Position numbers and translations under genes: made by a program. From NCBI GenBank assembly GCA_002440975.1, contig DJWN01000041.1, positions 1-43,496 on the forward strand: DNA of 43,496 bases, read 5' to 3'. The notes beneath the pieces are model-generated. The model saw only the letters and a program-made list of their open reading frames with translations, searched no databases and had not been told where the DNA came from. Origin of the DNA: Bacteroidales bacterium UBA6229. GTDB lineage: Bacteria; Bacteroidota; Bacteroidia; Bacteroidales; F082. This document shows positions 9,187 to 17,101 of this stretch, piece by piece. The first letter of the stretch is position 1. Each line of letters opens with the position of its first letter.

Positions 9187-10107
9187 TTATTTTGATTCAT
9201 TATCCAATAACATATTCAGGTAGTTGTTGTATCTGAACTCGAAAATTTCACCCGCATCAAGTGCTTCTTTCACAGCGCAACCAGGCTCGTGATGGTGTGT
9301 ACAATTTGCAAAACGACAATGAAGCATCCGCTCACGCATTTCCGGAAAACGCTGTGCAAGTGTCTCTTTTTCAAGATCAAATAAACCAAATTCTTTGATC
9401 CCCGGGGTGTCAACAATCCATCCACCAAAGCTTAAGGGATGCATTTCGGCAAAGGTAGTGGTATGTTTTCCTTTTGCATGATACTCAGAAATTGCTCCAA
9501 TTCTAAGGTTCAAACCCGGATCAATGGCATTAACCAGAGCCGATTTCCCTACGCCTGAATGACCCGAAAACAGACTGACCGTATCTTTGAGTGTTTCAGT
9601 AAGACGATTGAGTCCAAAGCCACTAACAGCCGAAACTACAAGGCAGGAATAGCCAATTTTTTCATAGCAATTAATGAGTTTTTGCTGATCGGAAATAGTT
9701 TGCTCATCCAGCAGATCAAACTTATTGAAAACCAGAGTAACAGGCAGATGATAGGCTTCGGCTGTTACCAAAAAACGATCCATAAAGCCGGTTGAGGTTC
9801 TGGGATTTTGAAGCGTAACAATAAGCAGTGCCTGATCCAGGTTGGCAGCGATGATATGTGCCGCCTTCGACAAATTGGTTGCTTTACGAATGATGAAATT
9901 CCTACGATCTTCAATCTCTTCAATAATGCCCGTTTCTTTGCCGTTTTCCATGCTTATCATCACAACATCACCCACAGCTATCGGATTGGTTGTGCGTATA
10001 TCATGCATCCTGTACCTCCCTCTTAACCTGCATAAAAGCTGGTGCCCCGCTTCCGTAAAAACGGTGTACCAACTTCCAGTCGAACGAATGACAAGGCCTT
10101 TTTCCAA
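9187..10107 (-). CDS. rsgA: Small-subunit ribosome biogenesis GTPase RsgA
   Basis: This 306-residue protein has an N-terminal OB fold (about 1-70) and a circularly permuted GTPase. The permuted order is visible as NKFD (G4, 128-131), then GHSGVGKS (G1, 182-189), then DTPG (G3, 233-236). A C-terminal zinc knuckle follows, with Cys264, Cys269, histidines at 271-273 and Cys277. RsgA checks late 30S subunit maturation and is a known target of (p)ppGpp. It is the first gene of the rsgA-CBS-barrel run. An upstream -7 box lies about 70 bases before the start. Confidence 0.96.
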   Translation of the reverse strand: MEKGLVIRSTGSWYTVFTEAGHQLLCRLRGRYRMHDIRTTNPIAVGDVVMISMENGKETGIIEEIEDRRNFIIRKATNLSKAAHIIAANLDQALLIVTLQNPRTSTGFMDRFLVTAEAYHLPVTLVFNKFDLLDEQTISDQQKLINCYEKIGYSCLVVSAVSGFGLNRLTETLKDTVSLFSGHSGVGKSALVNAIDPGLNLRIGAISEYHAKGKHTTTFAEMHPLSFGGWIVDTPGIKEFGLFDLEKETLAQRFPEMRERMLHCRFANCTHHHEPGCAVKEALDAGEIFEFRYNNYLNMLLDNESK

Positions 10108-10177
10108 TGGTCTGATCGTTTTGTGTAAGTTACTGCATTGCTGACAAACAGCTGTAATCCAACAATTAATTCGCTGA

Positions 10178-10185
10178 CAAAAATA
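10178..10185 (-). promoter_or_regulatory. Candidate -7 box of rsgA
   Basis: The minus strand reads TATTTTTG, matching TAnnTTTG. It lies 71 bases upstream of the rsgA start, back to back with the promoter of the PrsW-like gene. Confidence 0.5.
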
Positions 10186-10274
10186 GCATTATTCTGCTTC
10201 TGCTCCGGCATAAGTTCGGGTAGATAAAATTGTGAATCAACCAAAGAAAAATGCTGTTGATAATCCAGAAATTG

Positions 10275-10282
10275 TATCTTTG
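10275..10282 (+). promoter_or_regulatory. Candidate -7 box of the PrsW-like gene
   Basis: TATCTTTG matches TAnnTTTG, with TTG at 10256-10258 as a possible -33 element. A transcript starting about six bases later would exclude the GTG start at 10232 and favour the ATG at 10319. Confidence 0.55.
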
Positions 10283-10318
10283 ATGTACTATTGTAAACAT
10301 AAAAAACAACCCAAACGT

Positions 10319-10996
10319 ATGACTATTGCTACAATTTTATCTTATTTGCAAGCACCGGTTCTGGCCATTTTACTGATTTTGTACCTTAACAAAAAGTTTC
10401 AAATTAACTCAAATAAACATCTGTTCCAGGCATTTGGTCTTGGCTTGATCACTGTTGTGAGTTTGTTTCTTTTTGATCTCCTTGCAGAATCATTAGGCTA
10501 TGATCAGCTTAAAAACCTGAGACGAAGCGGTTTTTATAGCTTTGTGATTATTGGATTTGGATCGCAATTTGGAATTTTTATTGTATTGCGCTATTATTTT
10601 CTTCCTTTAAAGAGTTTTAATACTCCTCTGGATGGAGTGCTATACGCTATGCTAATCTCATTGGGTTTTAGCACTTTAGCAGTCCCACTTTTTGATATGG
10701 GATTGTTTGCCAAACTACTCTCACCTGTATTTATTTACTCCCTTCCTATGGCTTGTTTGTTTTTTGGCATCATCATGGGATTTTTTATTGGCATGGGAAA
10801 ATACAGAAAAAACAGGCTAATCGACTCATTAACAGGACTTGGAGCAGCAAGTTTTTTCATGGGGTTTTACTATTTTGGATTTCTTACCTCCGAAAAAACC
10901 ATCATGGTTTTATATGGTGTCGGTGTTTTCCTAATCGCCTTGCTCTTAATGATTAAATCCACAAACATTAAACCGGAAAAAAATGCACACCCTTAA
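10319..10996 (+). CDS. PrsW-like integral membrane protein lacking the protease residues
   Basis: This is a 225-residue, very hydrophobic protein with about seven membrane segments. The stretch FNTPLDGVLYAMLISLGFSTL (residues 100-120) matches the conserved core of PrsW-type membrane proteases. In those enzymes it follows a Glu-Glu-x-x-Lys motif and runs into a Glu-x-x-x-Asn motif. Here the Glu-Glu position reads Ser82-Gln83, the second motif reads AVPLF, and the later histidine and Tyr-Asp positions read PMACLFFG and GFYYF. The predicted catalytic residues are therefore all replaced. I chose ATG 10319 because the promoter box lies downstream of the GTG at 10232; ATG 10283 is also possible. 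It ends four bases from the convergent dprA stop. The family call is from memory of motifs and is moderate. Confidence 0.6.
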   Translation: MTIATILSYLQAPVLAILLILYLNKKFQINSNKHLFQAFGLGLITVVSLFLFDLLAESLGYDQLKNLRRSGFYSFVIIGFGSQFGIFIVLRYYFLPLKSFNTPLDGVLYAMLISLGFSTLAVPLFDMGLFAKLLSPVFIYSLPMACLFFGIIMGFFIGMGKYRKNRLIDSLTGLGAASFFMGFYYFGFLTSEKTIMVLYGVGVFLIALLLMIKSTNIKPEKNAHP

Positions 10997-11000
10997 AACC

Positions 11001-12101
11001 CTAGGTTGCTTTTTGATACCGTTTTCCGGGTAAAGCTGTTAAGATACCATCAAATTCCAGGCCCAGCAATACAGCAGCCATTTTTGAAGCAGTAAATCTT
11101 GTTTTAATAAGCAGCTGATCCAATTCCTGTGATGTCTCATTTTCGAAGGCCTCCAAAACCAATTGCTCCTCTTCATTAAAGGCTCTGAAAAGTTTGGTCT
11201 GAACTGCTTTCCCTTTTTGCGGGGCTTCCCATCCCATCATATACCTCAGATTAGCTGCCTGTTCGATCATAGCTGCCTTGTTGGTTCGTATCAAAAAATT
11301 GCAGCCTTCGCTATAAGTATCGCCCACGCGACCGGGAAAAGCAAAAACATCTCTGTTGTATGAACCGGCAATGTCGGCTGTAATTAACGCACCACCTTTT
11401 TTGGCGGATTCAACCACTATCAGTGCATCGATCATGCCTGCCACGATGCGATTACGTTTGGGAAAATTTTCTCTGTCGGGATTTGTTTTACTTACAAAAT
11501 CAGTAATCAAACCACCATTCTCAAGCATTTTGGTGGCAAGGTTTTTATTTGCTGCCGGATATAAGCGATCCAGCCCGTGAGCCAAAACACCTACCGTTTC
11601 TAATCCGGCCTTTAATGCCGAACGATGCGCATAAGTATCAATCCCATAGGCTAAACCACTAATTACCAGAACTTTTTCATCTTTAAGTTCTTCTGTGAGT
11701 TGTTCACAAAGTTGCCTGCCATACGAGGTGGCATTACGGGTTCCTACAATCCCTATCACCCGTTCAGCATTCAAATCAGCATTTCCTTTGAAGTAGAGCA
11801 TCATGGGACTATCAGCGCAATGCTTTAATCGTCTGGGATATTGCTTGTTCAGATAAAATAGCGGAGTGATTGCATTTTTTTGAATAAACTTCAGTTCCTC
11901 TTCTGCTCTTCCAACTACCTGTTGATTAATCAAAGCACTGATGGTATGCTTTCCCACGCCCGGAATCTTCTCTAAACTTCGTCTTTTTTCCTTGAAAACA
12001 GCCTCAGGACCACCACAATACGCAATGAGTCTTTTGCCATTTACATCCCCGATGCCGGGAATGAGTGTGAGTGCGATTTGATAGATTAATTGGTCTGACA
12101 T
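11001..12101 (-). CDS. dprA: DNA-processing protein DprA
   Basis: This 366-residue protein loads RecA on single-stranded DNA entering by natural transformation. An N-terminal helix-hairpin-helix-like region (LIPGIGDVNGKRLI and KIPGVGKHTISALI) precedes a Rossmann-like domain. That domain carries the family motifs GTRNATSYG, ISGLAYGIDTYAHRSAL, NPDRENFPKRNRIVAG, VVESAKKGGALITA and FAFPGRVGDTYSEGCN. A C-terminal winged-helix domain follows. I prefer ATG at 12101 over the in-frame TTG at 12110. A TATTTTTG box at 12108-12115 ends only six bases before this ATG, so either the leader is extremely short or the box is accidental. Confidence 0.95.
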   Translation of the reverse strand: MSDQLIYQIALTLIPGIGDVNGKRLIAYCGGPEAVFKEKRRSLEKIPGVGKHTISALINQQVVGRAEEELKFIQKNAITPLFYLNKQYPRRLKHCADSPMMLYFKGNADLNAERVIGIVGTRNATSYGRQLCEQLTEELKDEKVLVISGLAYGIDTYAHRSALKAGLETVGVLAHGLDRLYPAANKNLATKMLENGGLITDFVSKTNPDRENFPKRNRIVAGMIDALIVVESAKKGGALITADIAGSYNRDVFAFPGRVGDTYSEGCNFLIRTNKAAMIEQAANLRYMMGWEAPQKGKAVQTKLFRAFNEEEQLVLEAFENETSQELDQLLIKTRFTASKMAAVLLGLEFDGILTALPGKRYQKAT

Positions 12102-12161
12102 GGTCGCCAAAAATAAACCATTTATGCCATTTGCACTATTATCTCAAAAGGAAAAATCATG

Positions 12162-12169
12162 TACATTTG
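12162..12169 (+). promoter_or_regulatory. Candidate -7 box of the glycosyltransferase gene
   Basis: TACATTTG matches TAnnTTTG. It lies inside the long open frame that begins at ATG 12100 and argues for a downstream start at 12184. Confidence 0.5.
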
Positions 12170-12183
12170 TACTAAAAGCAACT

Positions 12184-13278
12184 TTGCCAGAACAAAAAAC
12201 AATTCTTTTTTGCCCGCTAAACTGGGGACTTGGCCACGCCAGCCGATCTGTACCATTATTGCGAGTTTTGCAGCAGTTGGACTACAACATTCTAATGGCT
12301 GCTGATCAGGCTCCCCTGGCATTTTTAAAAAGCCAGTTTCCGGAATTGGAATGGATTAGATTCAAAGGTTTTGAACCTGGCTACGCCAAAGGCAATCAGC
12401 AGTTTTTCAAGCTTTTAATTCAACTTCCTCTCGCCTTTTGGTACTATTTTCGCGATAAAAAATTCATAGCCAGGCTTGTGAAAAGCCGAGAGATTGATCT
12501 CATCCTATCAGACAATCGTTTTGGTGCCTGGCACAAAAATGTTCCATCGGTCATTATCACGCATCAGCTAAACCTCAAACTTCCTCCGGGAATCCGATTG
12601 CTCAATTCAACGGCCAATATGCTGAATCACAAGCTCATTAAAAACTTTGATCAATGCTGGATTCCTGATCATCCTCCTGTAAAGAATCTTTCAGGAGAAC
12701 TTTCGCTGATTCCCGAAAATTTCATTCCTGCCTGTCATCTGGGTATTCTAAGCAGATTCAATCTCAGTGAGACAAACAATATGACAAAAGATATTGATCT
12801 ACTGATAATCTTATCAGGGCCCGAACCACAGCGCAGCTTGCTGGAACACAAGCTAATCAAACTGCTGGCAGATACCGATCGTAGCTGTGTTATCCTCCGC
12901 GGATTGCCACAAAATCAAAATAATGAGCAGGTAATCAATAAGATAAAATTGTTAAACCATGCTGCTGACGAGGAATTTTTGCAACTGATCAGCCGGTCAA
13001 AAAAACTGGTTTGCAGGGGCGGTTATTCAACCATTATGGATCTGCTTAGTTTAAAAGTGAACGCCTTACTTATACCAACACCAGGTCAGTCGGAACAAGA
13101 ATATCTGGCAGAATATCTTGCCAAAAAAAACTGGTTTCAAGTCGTTAGTCAGGATCAAATCAGTCTTTCTGACCTCTTTGCTGCCACACCACAATCCCAA
13201 TCAGAGATTCCGGATAATAATCCCGAAAAACTGGAATCCATTTTACAGAATCAGCTTAAACTTCTTGGAATTTCGTAA
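12184..13278 (+). CDS. MurG-like glycosyltransferase (GT28/GT-B fold)
   Basis: This protein of about 364 residues begins ILFCPLNWGLGHASRSVPLLR, the glycine-rich donor-side loop typical of GT-B enzymes such as MurG and diacylglycerol glucosyltransferases. Near the C-terminus CRGGYSTIMDLLSLKVNALLIPTPGQSEQEYLAEYL is the nucleotide-sugar binding block of this family. The substrate cannot be told from sequence; a cell-surface glycolipid or polysaccharide is possible. The frame is open from ATG 12100, but that region overlaps dprA's start and contains a promoter-like box. I therefore prefer TTG 12184, eight codons before the conserved region. It is divergent from dprA. Confidence 0.82.
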   Translation: MPEQKTILFCPLNWGLGHASRSVPLLRVLQQLDYNILMAADQAPLAFLKSQFPELEWIRFKGFEPGYAKGNQQFFKLLIQLPLAFWYYFRDKKFIARLVKSREIDLILSDNRFGAWHKNVPSVIITHQLNLKLPPGIRLLNSTANMLNHKLIKNFDQCWIPDHPPVKNLSGELSLIPENFIPACHLGILSRFNLSETNNMTKDIDLLIILSGPEPQRSLLEHKLIKLLADTDRSCVILRGLPQNQNNEQVINKIKLLNHAADEEFLQLISRSKKLVCRGGYSTIMDLLSLKVNALLIPTPGQSEQEYLAEYLAKKNWFQVVSQDQISLSDLFAATPQSQSEIPDNNPEKLESILQNQLKLLGIS

Positions 13279-13283
13279 TTTTG
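13276..13283 (+). promoter_or_regulatory. Candidate -7 box of the hemerythrin-LuxR pair
   Basis: TAATTTTGCA matches TAnnTTTG and overlaps the stop codon of the preceding glycosyltransferase. It is 27 bases before the hemerythrin start. Confidence 0.6.
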
Positions 13284-13309
13284 CAGAATCATTCTAAATA
13301 AGCTGTTCC

Positions 13310-14059
13310 ATGCGAATTCACAAGGACTTAAAAATGGCTGAGGTCATTCACATGAACCATCACCTCCTGCCCGTGCTCAACCGCTTTGATATTTTTTTAG
13401 GCTTTGGGGAGCGAACTGTTGAAGCTGTATGCAGAGATCACAAGATAAACCTCGACTTTTTCCTCGAAATCGTAAACACTTTTCACGATCCTTCCTATTT
13501 TCCGCTCAGGCATTTGCAAACCTTCAAAGCAAGCATGTTGATTGACTATCTGCAAAAAACACATTCTTATTACCTGGATGTCAAAATACCAGAGATAGGC
13601 CAATACATTACCGAGATAGTTCAGACTTCTGGTTTTGAGGAAAGCCATCGAAAATTGGTAAAAAACTTTTTTGATCAGTACCAGCACGAGCTCACCAATC
13701 ACATCACCAAAGAAGAACAAGGCGTTTATCCTTATGTGTTGCGCCTTGAGAAGGTGCTGGAATCAACACTAACTTCACACGAAATACTTGAGGATTTGCA
13801 AAAATACAGCATCACGGAATATGAGGAAGATCACGACGATGTAGAATCCAAACTTTTCGATCTTAAAAATATCCTCATCAAATACCTGCCTCCGGTAAGC
13901 AATTACAAATTGCTCAACCTGATCTTGCACGAAATTTTCGAACTGGAAAGCGACCTCAACAATCACGGACATATCGAAGACCTGATACTCGTCCCAATCG
14001 TCGAAAATATGGAAAAAGAACTTCACTCACGATATGCAGATCATGGCACCTGTATCTAA
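13310..14059 (+). CDS. RIC/ScdA-type hemerythrin di-iron protein
   Basis: This 249-residue protein has an N-terminal helical domain (NHHLLPVLNRFDIFLGFGERTVEAVC) resembling the ScdA N-terminal region, then a hemerythrin-like four-helix bundle. All six ligands expected of a di-iron centre can be placed: His85, His131 and Glu135 (HxxxE), His175, and His219 and Glu223 (a second HxxxE). In characterised relatives (YtfE/RIC, ScdA) such centres help repair iron-sulfur clusters after nitric oxide or oxidative damage. The double-cysteine motif of canonical ScdA N-domains is absent, so the activity may differ. Its 3' end overlaps the LuxR-type gene by 26 bases, so the two are very likely co-expressed. 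Family confidence is high; role is inference. Confidence 0.83.
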   Translation: MRIHKDLKMAEVIHMNHHLLPVLNRFDIFLGFGERTVEAVCRDHKINLDFFLEIVNTFHDPSYFPLRHLQTFKASMLIDYLQKTHSYYLDVKIPEIGQYITEIVQTSGFEESHRKLVKNFFDQYQHELTNHITKEEQGVYPYVLRLEKVLESTLTSHEILEDLQKYSITEYEEDHDDVESKLFDLKNILIKYLPPVSNYKLLNLILHEIFELESDLNNHGHIEDLILVPIVENMEKELHSRYADHGTCI

Positions 14060-14654
14060 CCGCATTTGCATCCTGCTAATCGAACCCTCTTTTCTGATCA
14101 GAGAAGGACTAAAAACCCTGTTGAGCAATCAGGGACAGCCTTACAGAATTGAAGAATTTGATGCGCCGGTAGATGATCTGGAAAAACTGGTTAACCGGAT
14201 TAATCCCGACCTGGTTTTATTAAATCCTAAGTTGGTGATACGATTGATTAGTCTGCCCCGCTTCAACGAAAATATTTTCGAACCCTTCTACATCGGTCTG
14301 ATCGAGTCTGATACACCTGCCCACATTCAAAGCAAATTTGATCAGACACTTAATCTGGATGCCGAAAAATCCGAGCTGAATAAAATCATGGAGAAATCGC
14401 TCAAACAATTGCCAAACTGCAATTCCGAAACCGAAAATACAAGTCTTAGCGAACGAGAAATCAGCATTTTAAAACTTGTAGCCCTTGGAAATACAAACAA
14501 CGAAATTGCCGACAAACTTTTTATAAGTGCGCATACCGTAATGACTCACCGAAAAAATATTACCCGAAAACTTGGCATCAAAACTGTTTCGGGTTTAACT
14601 GTTTATGCCATTCTTAATCAGCTTATTAAACTTGAAGAAGTGCAGGGAGTTTGA
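14034..14654 (+). CDS. LuxR-type regulator with a receiver-like domain lacking the phosphoacceptor
   Basis: This 206-residue protein has a C-terminal LuxR/NarL helix-turn-helix (about 138-200, LSEREISILKLVALG, NEIADKLFISAHTVMTHRKNITRKLG). The N-terminal 110 residues resemble a CheY-like receiver. The strand that should end in the phosphorylated Asp reads PDLVLLNP, with Asn64 at that place. The usual acidic pair in the first loop is reduced to a single Glu17 (LLIEPS), and no clear Lys switch is seen. It is therefore probably not controlled by phosphorylation. The start overlaps the hemerythrin gene by 26 bases; ATG 14043 is an alternative. A redox or NO input through the hemerythrin partner is inference. 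Confidence 0.85.
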   Translation: MQIMAPVSNRICILLIEPSFLIREGLKTLLSNQGQPYRIEEFDAPVDDLEKLVNRINPDLVLLNPKLVIRLISLPRFNENIFEPFYIGLIESDTPAHIQSKFDQTLNLDAEKSELNKIMEKSLKQLPNCNSETENTSLSEREISILKLVALGNTNNEIADKLFISAHTVMTHRKNITRKLGIKTVSGLTVYAILNQLIKLEEVQGV

Positions 14655-14697
14655 CATTCAAAACAAACCTTTTGGATTCTGAATTGTTATTTTAGTG

Positions 14698-14705
14698 TAA
14701 ATTTG
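14698..14705 (+). promoter_or_regulatory. Candidate promoter of the flavodoxin gene
   Basis: TAAATTTGCA is a -7 box match, with TTTG at 14671-14674 as a -33 candidate (23-base spacer). It implies a leader of about 100 bases in which I see no clear structured element. Confidence 0.6.
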
Positions 14706-14810
14706 CAGCCGCTTGTGATTCATTTAGTTTTCAATAAAGTATTCAATGAAAGGTAAATTCGTTTGGATAAATCTTAAAAATTATTAACACGATACGTAGT
14801 AAAAATCAAT

Positions 14811-15311
14811 ATGAAAGCAGTAGGAATATTTTATGGTTCCACATCCGGAACAACCCGCAAAATAGCAGAAAAAATAAAAAAAGCTCTGGGTAAAGAAGCT
14901 CATTTGCACAACATTCACGAGTCGGACGTAAAGGCAATTGCCCAATACGAAAATCTCGTTTTTGGCACCTCAGCCTGGGGTATTGGCGATATGCAGGACG
15001 ATTGGGAACACTTTATCGACAACCTGAATGAAATAGATTTTAAAGGCAAAAAAGTAGCACTTTTCGGATTGGGCGATCAGGAAGAATATCCCGATAGTTT
15101 TGTTGACGGATTAGGAACCATGTACTGCCGTTTGCCCGACAAATCAGTTGTTGTTGGTGAATGGCCCAAAGACGGCTACAACTTTTATTTCTCGCTGGCC
15201 GAAAAAGATGGAAAGTTTGTCGGTCTTGTCCTTGACGAACACCACCAGGCCGATCTCTCGGACGATCGCATTCAGAAATGGGTGAAAGACCTGAAAAAAG
15301 CATTTAATTAA
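14811..15311 (+). CDS. fldA: Flavodoxin
   Basis: This 166-residue FMN protein carries low-potential electrons in the cytosol. The phosphate-binding loop GSTSGTTRKIAEKI is at residues 9-22. The first isoalloxazine loop TSAWGIGDMQDDW supplies the stacking Trp, and the second loop is GLGDQEEYPDSFVDG. The inserted segment after the second loop makes it a long-chain flavodoxin. Flavodoxins often replace ferredoxin under iron limitation. Its position between an iron-centre repair-type gene and a haem-uptake operon fits iron stress, but no Fur site is evident. Confidence 0.95.
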   Translation: MKAVGIFYGSTSGTTRKIAEKIKKALGKEAHLHNIHESDVKAIAQYENLVFGTSAWGIGDMQDDWEHFIDNLNEIDFKGKKVALFGLGDQEEYPDSFVDGLGTMYCRLPDKSVVVGEWPKDGYNFYFSLAEKDGKFVGLVLDEHHQADLSDDRIQKWVKDLKKAFN

Positions 15312-15366
15312 TCCCCTATATCAGGTATTGAAACCATTAAAAAAAAATGCTTTCTTTGCAGCGAAT

Positions 15367-15732
15367 ATGACTAAGGTAAAGGTATATCGAGGAGTCAAGT
15401 TATTGATAGCATTTTCCATCTTTTGGATGGTTATTGGCGACCTGATTACCTATCACCAGGAGGTGATGTTTGGTGTGAAGCTATTTGACGAGCAAGACCC
15501 GTTTACCAAACCCAAATCGCAGGACGACGGCAAAACAATCAGCTTCAAAACACACAAAGGCTCTGATAAAACAGACGGATGGCACAGCAATGCAGTGTTG
15601 GCAATTTGTGAGACAAAAGAACAAACAATTGCCAGAAGATTTAGCCTGCTTTGTTATTCCAGGCTCGCCGTTAAAGCTATCTTGCCTTTCCACCACACTA
15701 TCTGCGGCCTGCGGGCTCCTCCACTTTCGTAG
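15367..15732 (+). CDS. Small hypothetical protein with one membrane segment
   Basis: This putative 121-residue product is not recognised. The N-terminal half looks coding: one membrane helix (VKLLIAFSIFWMVIGDLI, about residues 10-27) is followed by a charged soluble part (DPFTKPKSQDDGKTISFK). The last 50 or so residues (SLLCYSRLAVKAILPFHHT) look unlike a real protein, so the 3' part may be out of frame or non-coding. TTTCTTTG at 15351-15358 is a near match to a -7 box just before ATG 15367. The gene occupies the gap between flavodoxin and the haem operon. Confidence 0.4.
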   Translation: MTKVKVYRGVKLLIAFSIFWMVIGDLITYHQEVMFGVKLFDEQDPFTKPKSQDDGKTISFKTHKGSDKTDGWHSNAVLAICETKEQTIARRFSLLCYSRLAVKAILPFHHTICGLRAPPLS

Positions 15733-15776
15733 CTCCCCCCCTTTTTCAATCCCAATTTACTAATTGCAAATCATTA

Positions 15777-15803
15777 GCCTAACCTTAAGCAACAAGGTCA
15801 GGC
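15777..15803 (+). repeat. Inverted repeat in the hmuY leader
   Basis: GCCTAACCTT and AAGGTCAGGC pair with one mismatch around a seven-base loop, 36 bases before the hmuY start. No T tract follows, so it is a candidate leader hairpin or protein-binding site rather than an intrinsic terminator. Confidence 0.4.
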
Positions 15804-15838
15804 AACTAATTATTTATCTTATTCAATTTGAACTTATT

Positions 15839-17098
15839 ATGAAAAAATATATATTTCACATTACAGTATTCTCTCTACTTTTTTTCAGCCTGACTACAAA
15901 GGCAAACCCTGTGACTGATTCTGTTACAATGGGACCAGGCTATGCCAATGATGTATGGTATAGTTTCGAAAATGGTATGGTTGCCTCAGCAGAGCGCAAC
16001 ACCTGGGACATTGGTTTTTATACCAACACCTGGAGTGCCGGTATAATCATCAATGATGGAATGGGTACTGAATTGGTTACTTATGGCAATGGCGATACTT
16101 CCAGCTGGAATGCCATCGACACAACCGGAATGGGTGGCTGGAAAAGACTCTACAATTCAGATACCATCTGGGAAGATGGTGCTTTTAACCGCAATGCACT
16201 TGGCCATCCTGATTATGGATGGGGCGTTTATAATATGGTTTCGCACGATGTGGTTGGCGATTCCATCTACATCATCAAACTGGCTAACGGAGCTTATAAA
16301 AAACTCTGGATCGAACGCAAAAACAGTGCAAATAACACCTATTATTTCACCTTCGCTAATCTTGACGGAACAAATCAATATACTGAAACACTTGATGTTA
16401 CGCCTTACGAAGATAAATTATTCGTATATTACAATCTTTCGATTGCTTCGGTGATTGATCGCGAACCAGCCAAAGACAGCTGGGACATCATGTTTAGTCG
16501 TTATATGGGTATTGTTTTTGACAATGACGGAAATCCGGCCAATTATGTTGTTGTTGGTGTTTTGAACAATGTAGAAACCGGCGCAAATAAAAATCATCCT
16601 GTTTCACCTGATTTTACTGATTGGTATGCCAAACCAATGGAGTTTTACAAAACTGTGATCGGCAGCGACTGGAAATACTTCGACATGAACACTTTCAGCT
16701 ATTCTGTGACAGATTCACTTGTTTATTTTGTACAAAGTCTTTCGGGTGATATTTACAAATTTGTCCCAATTTCCTTCAGTGGACAGGGCGAAGGCAAGAC
16801 GGTATTCAGCCATGAGTTAGTCTCGCTGGTAAATATTTCTGAAAACAATGCTCAAGCAAGTCTTCGTATTTTCCCCAACCCGGCTACTGATAAGGTAAAT
16901 ATTGACCTTACCGCACTTTCAACTGAAAAAGTCACGCTTGAAATTTACGACTTGTCCGGACGATTGCTACTTCAGCAAGAACAAATGAATTCCGCTAACA
17001 CTTTGAAGTTTTCGGTGCAGGAATTCAAAAAAGGCCTCTATCTATTACAAATAAGAACTGCTGAAAAAGTCTATTCACAGCAATTAATAGTAAAATAA
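15839..17098 (+). CDS. HmuY-family haem-binding protein with T9SS C-terminal sorting domain
   Basis: This 419-residue protein has a type I signal peptide (MKKYIFHITVFSLLFFSLTT, cleavage near ANP). An HmuY-like domain follows, with phrases such as NTWDIGFYTN, YYFTFANLDGT and DSWDIMFSRYMG. The last 75 residues form a Por secretion-system sorting domain (LRIFPNPATDKVNIDL, LEIYDLSGRLL, GLYLLQIRT). It should cross the outer membrane by T9SS and be released or anchored at the surface. P. gingivalis HmuY is a lipoprotein haemophore; here the form is a secreted one. I chose ATG 15839 because it starts the signal peptide. The haem-ligand histidines of HmuY were not identified, so the ligand may differ. 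Confidence 0.82.
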   Translation: MKKYIFHITVFSLLFFSLTTKANPVTDSVTMGPGYANDVWYSFENGMVASAERNTWDIGFYTNTWSAGIIINDGMGTELVTYGNGDTSSWNAIDTTGMGGWKRLYNSDTIWEDGAFNRNALGHPDYGWGVYNMVSHDVVGDSIYIIKLANGAYKKLWIERKNSANNTYYFTFANLDGTNQYTETLDVTPYEDKLFVYYNLSIASVIDREPAKDSWDIMFSRYMGIVFDNDGNPANYVVVGVLNNVETGANKNHPVSPDFTDWYAKPMEFYKTVIGSDWKYFDMNTFSYSVTDSLVYFVQSLSGDIYKFVPISFSGQGEGKTVFSHELVSLVNISENNAQASLRIFPNPATDKVNIDLTALSTEKVTLEIYDLSGRLLLQQEQMNSANTLKFSVQEFKKGLYLLQIRTAEKVYSQQLIVK

Positions 17099-17101
17099 CC
17101 T

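Noticed and set aside
10023..10244. 73-codon minus-strand frame over the rsgA start
   Set aside because: It overlaps rsgA in another frame and crosses the divergent promoter region; the product resembles no protein.
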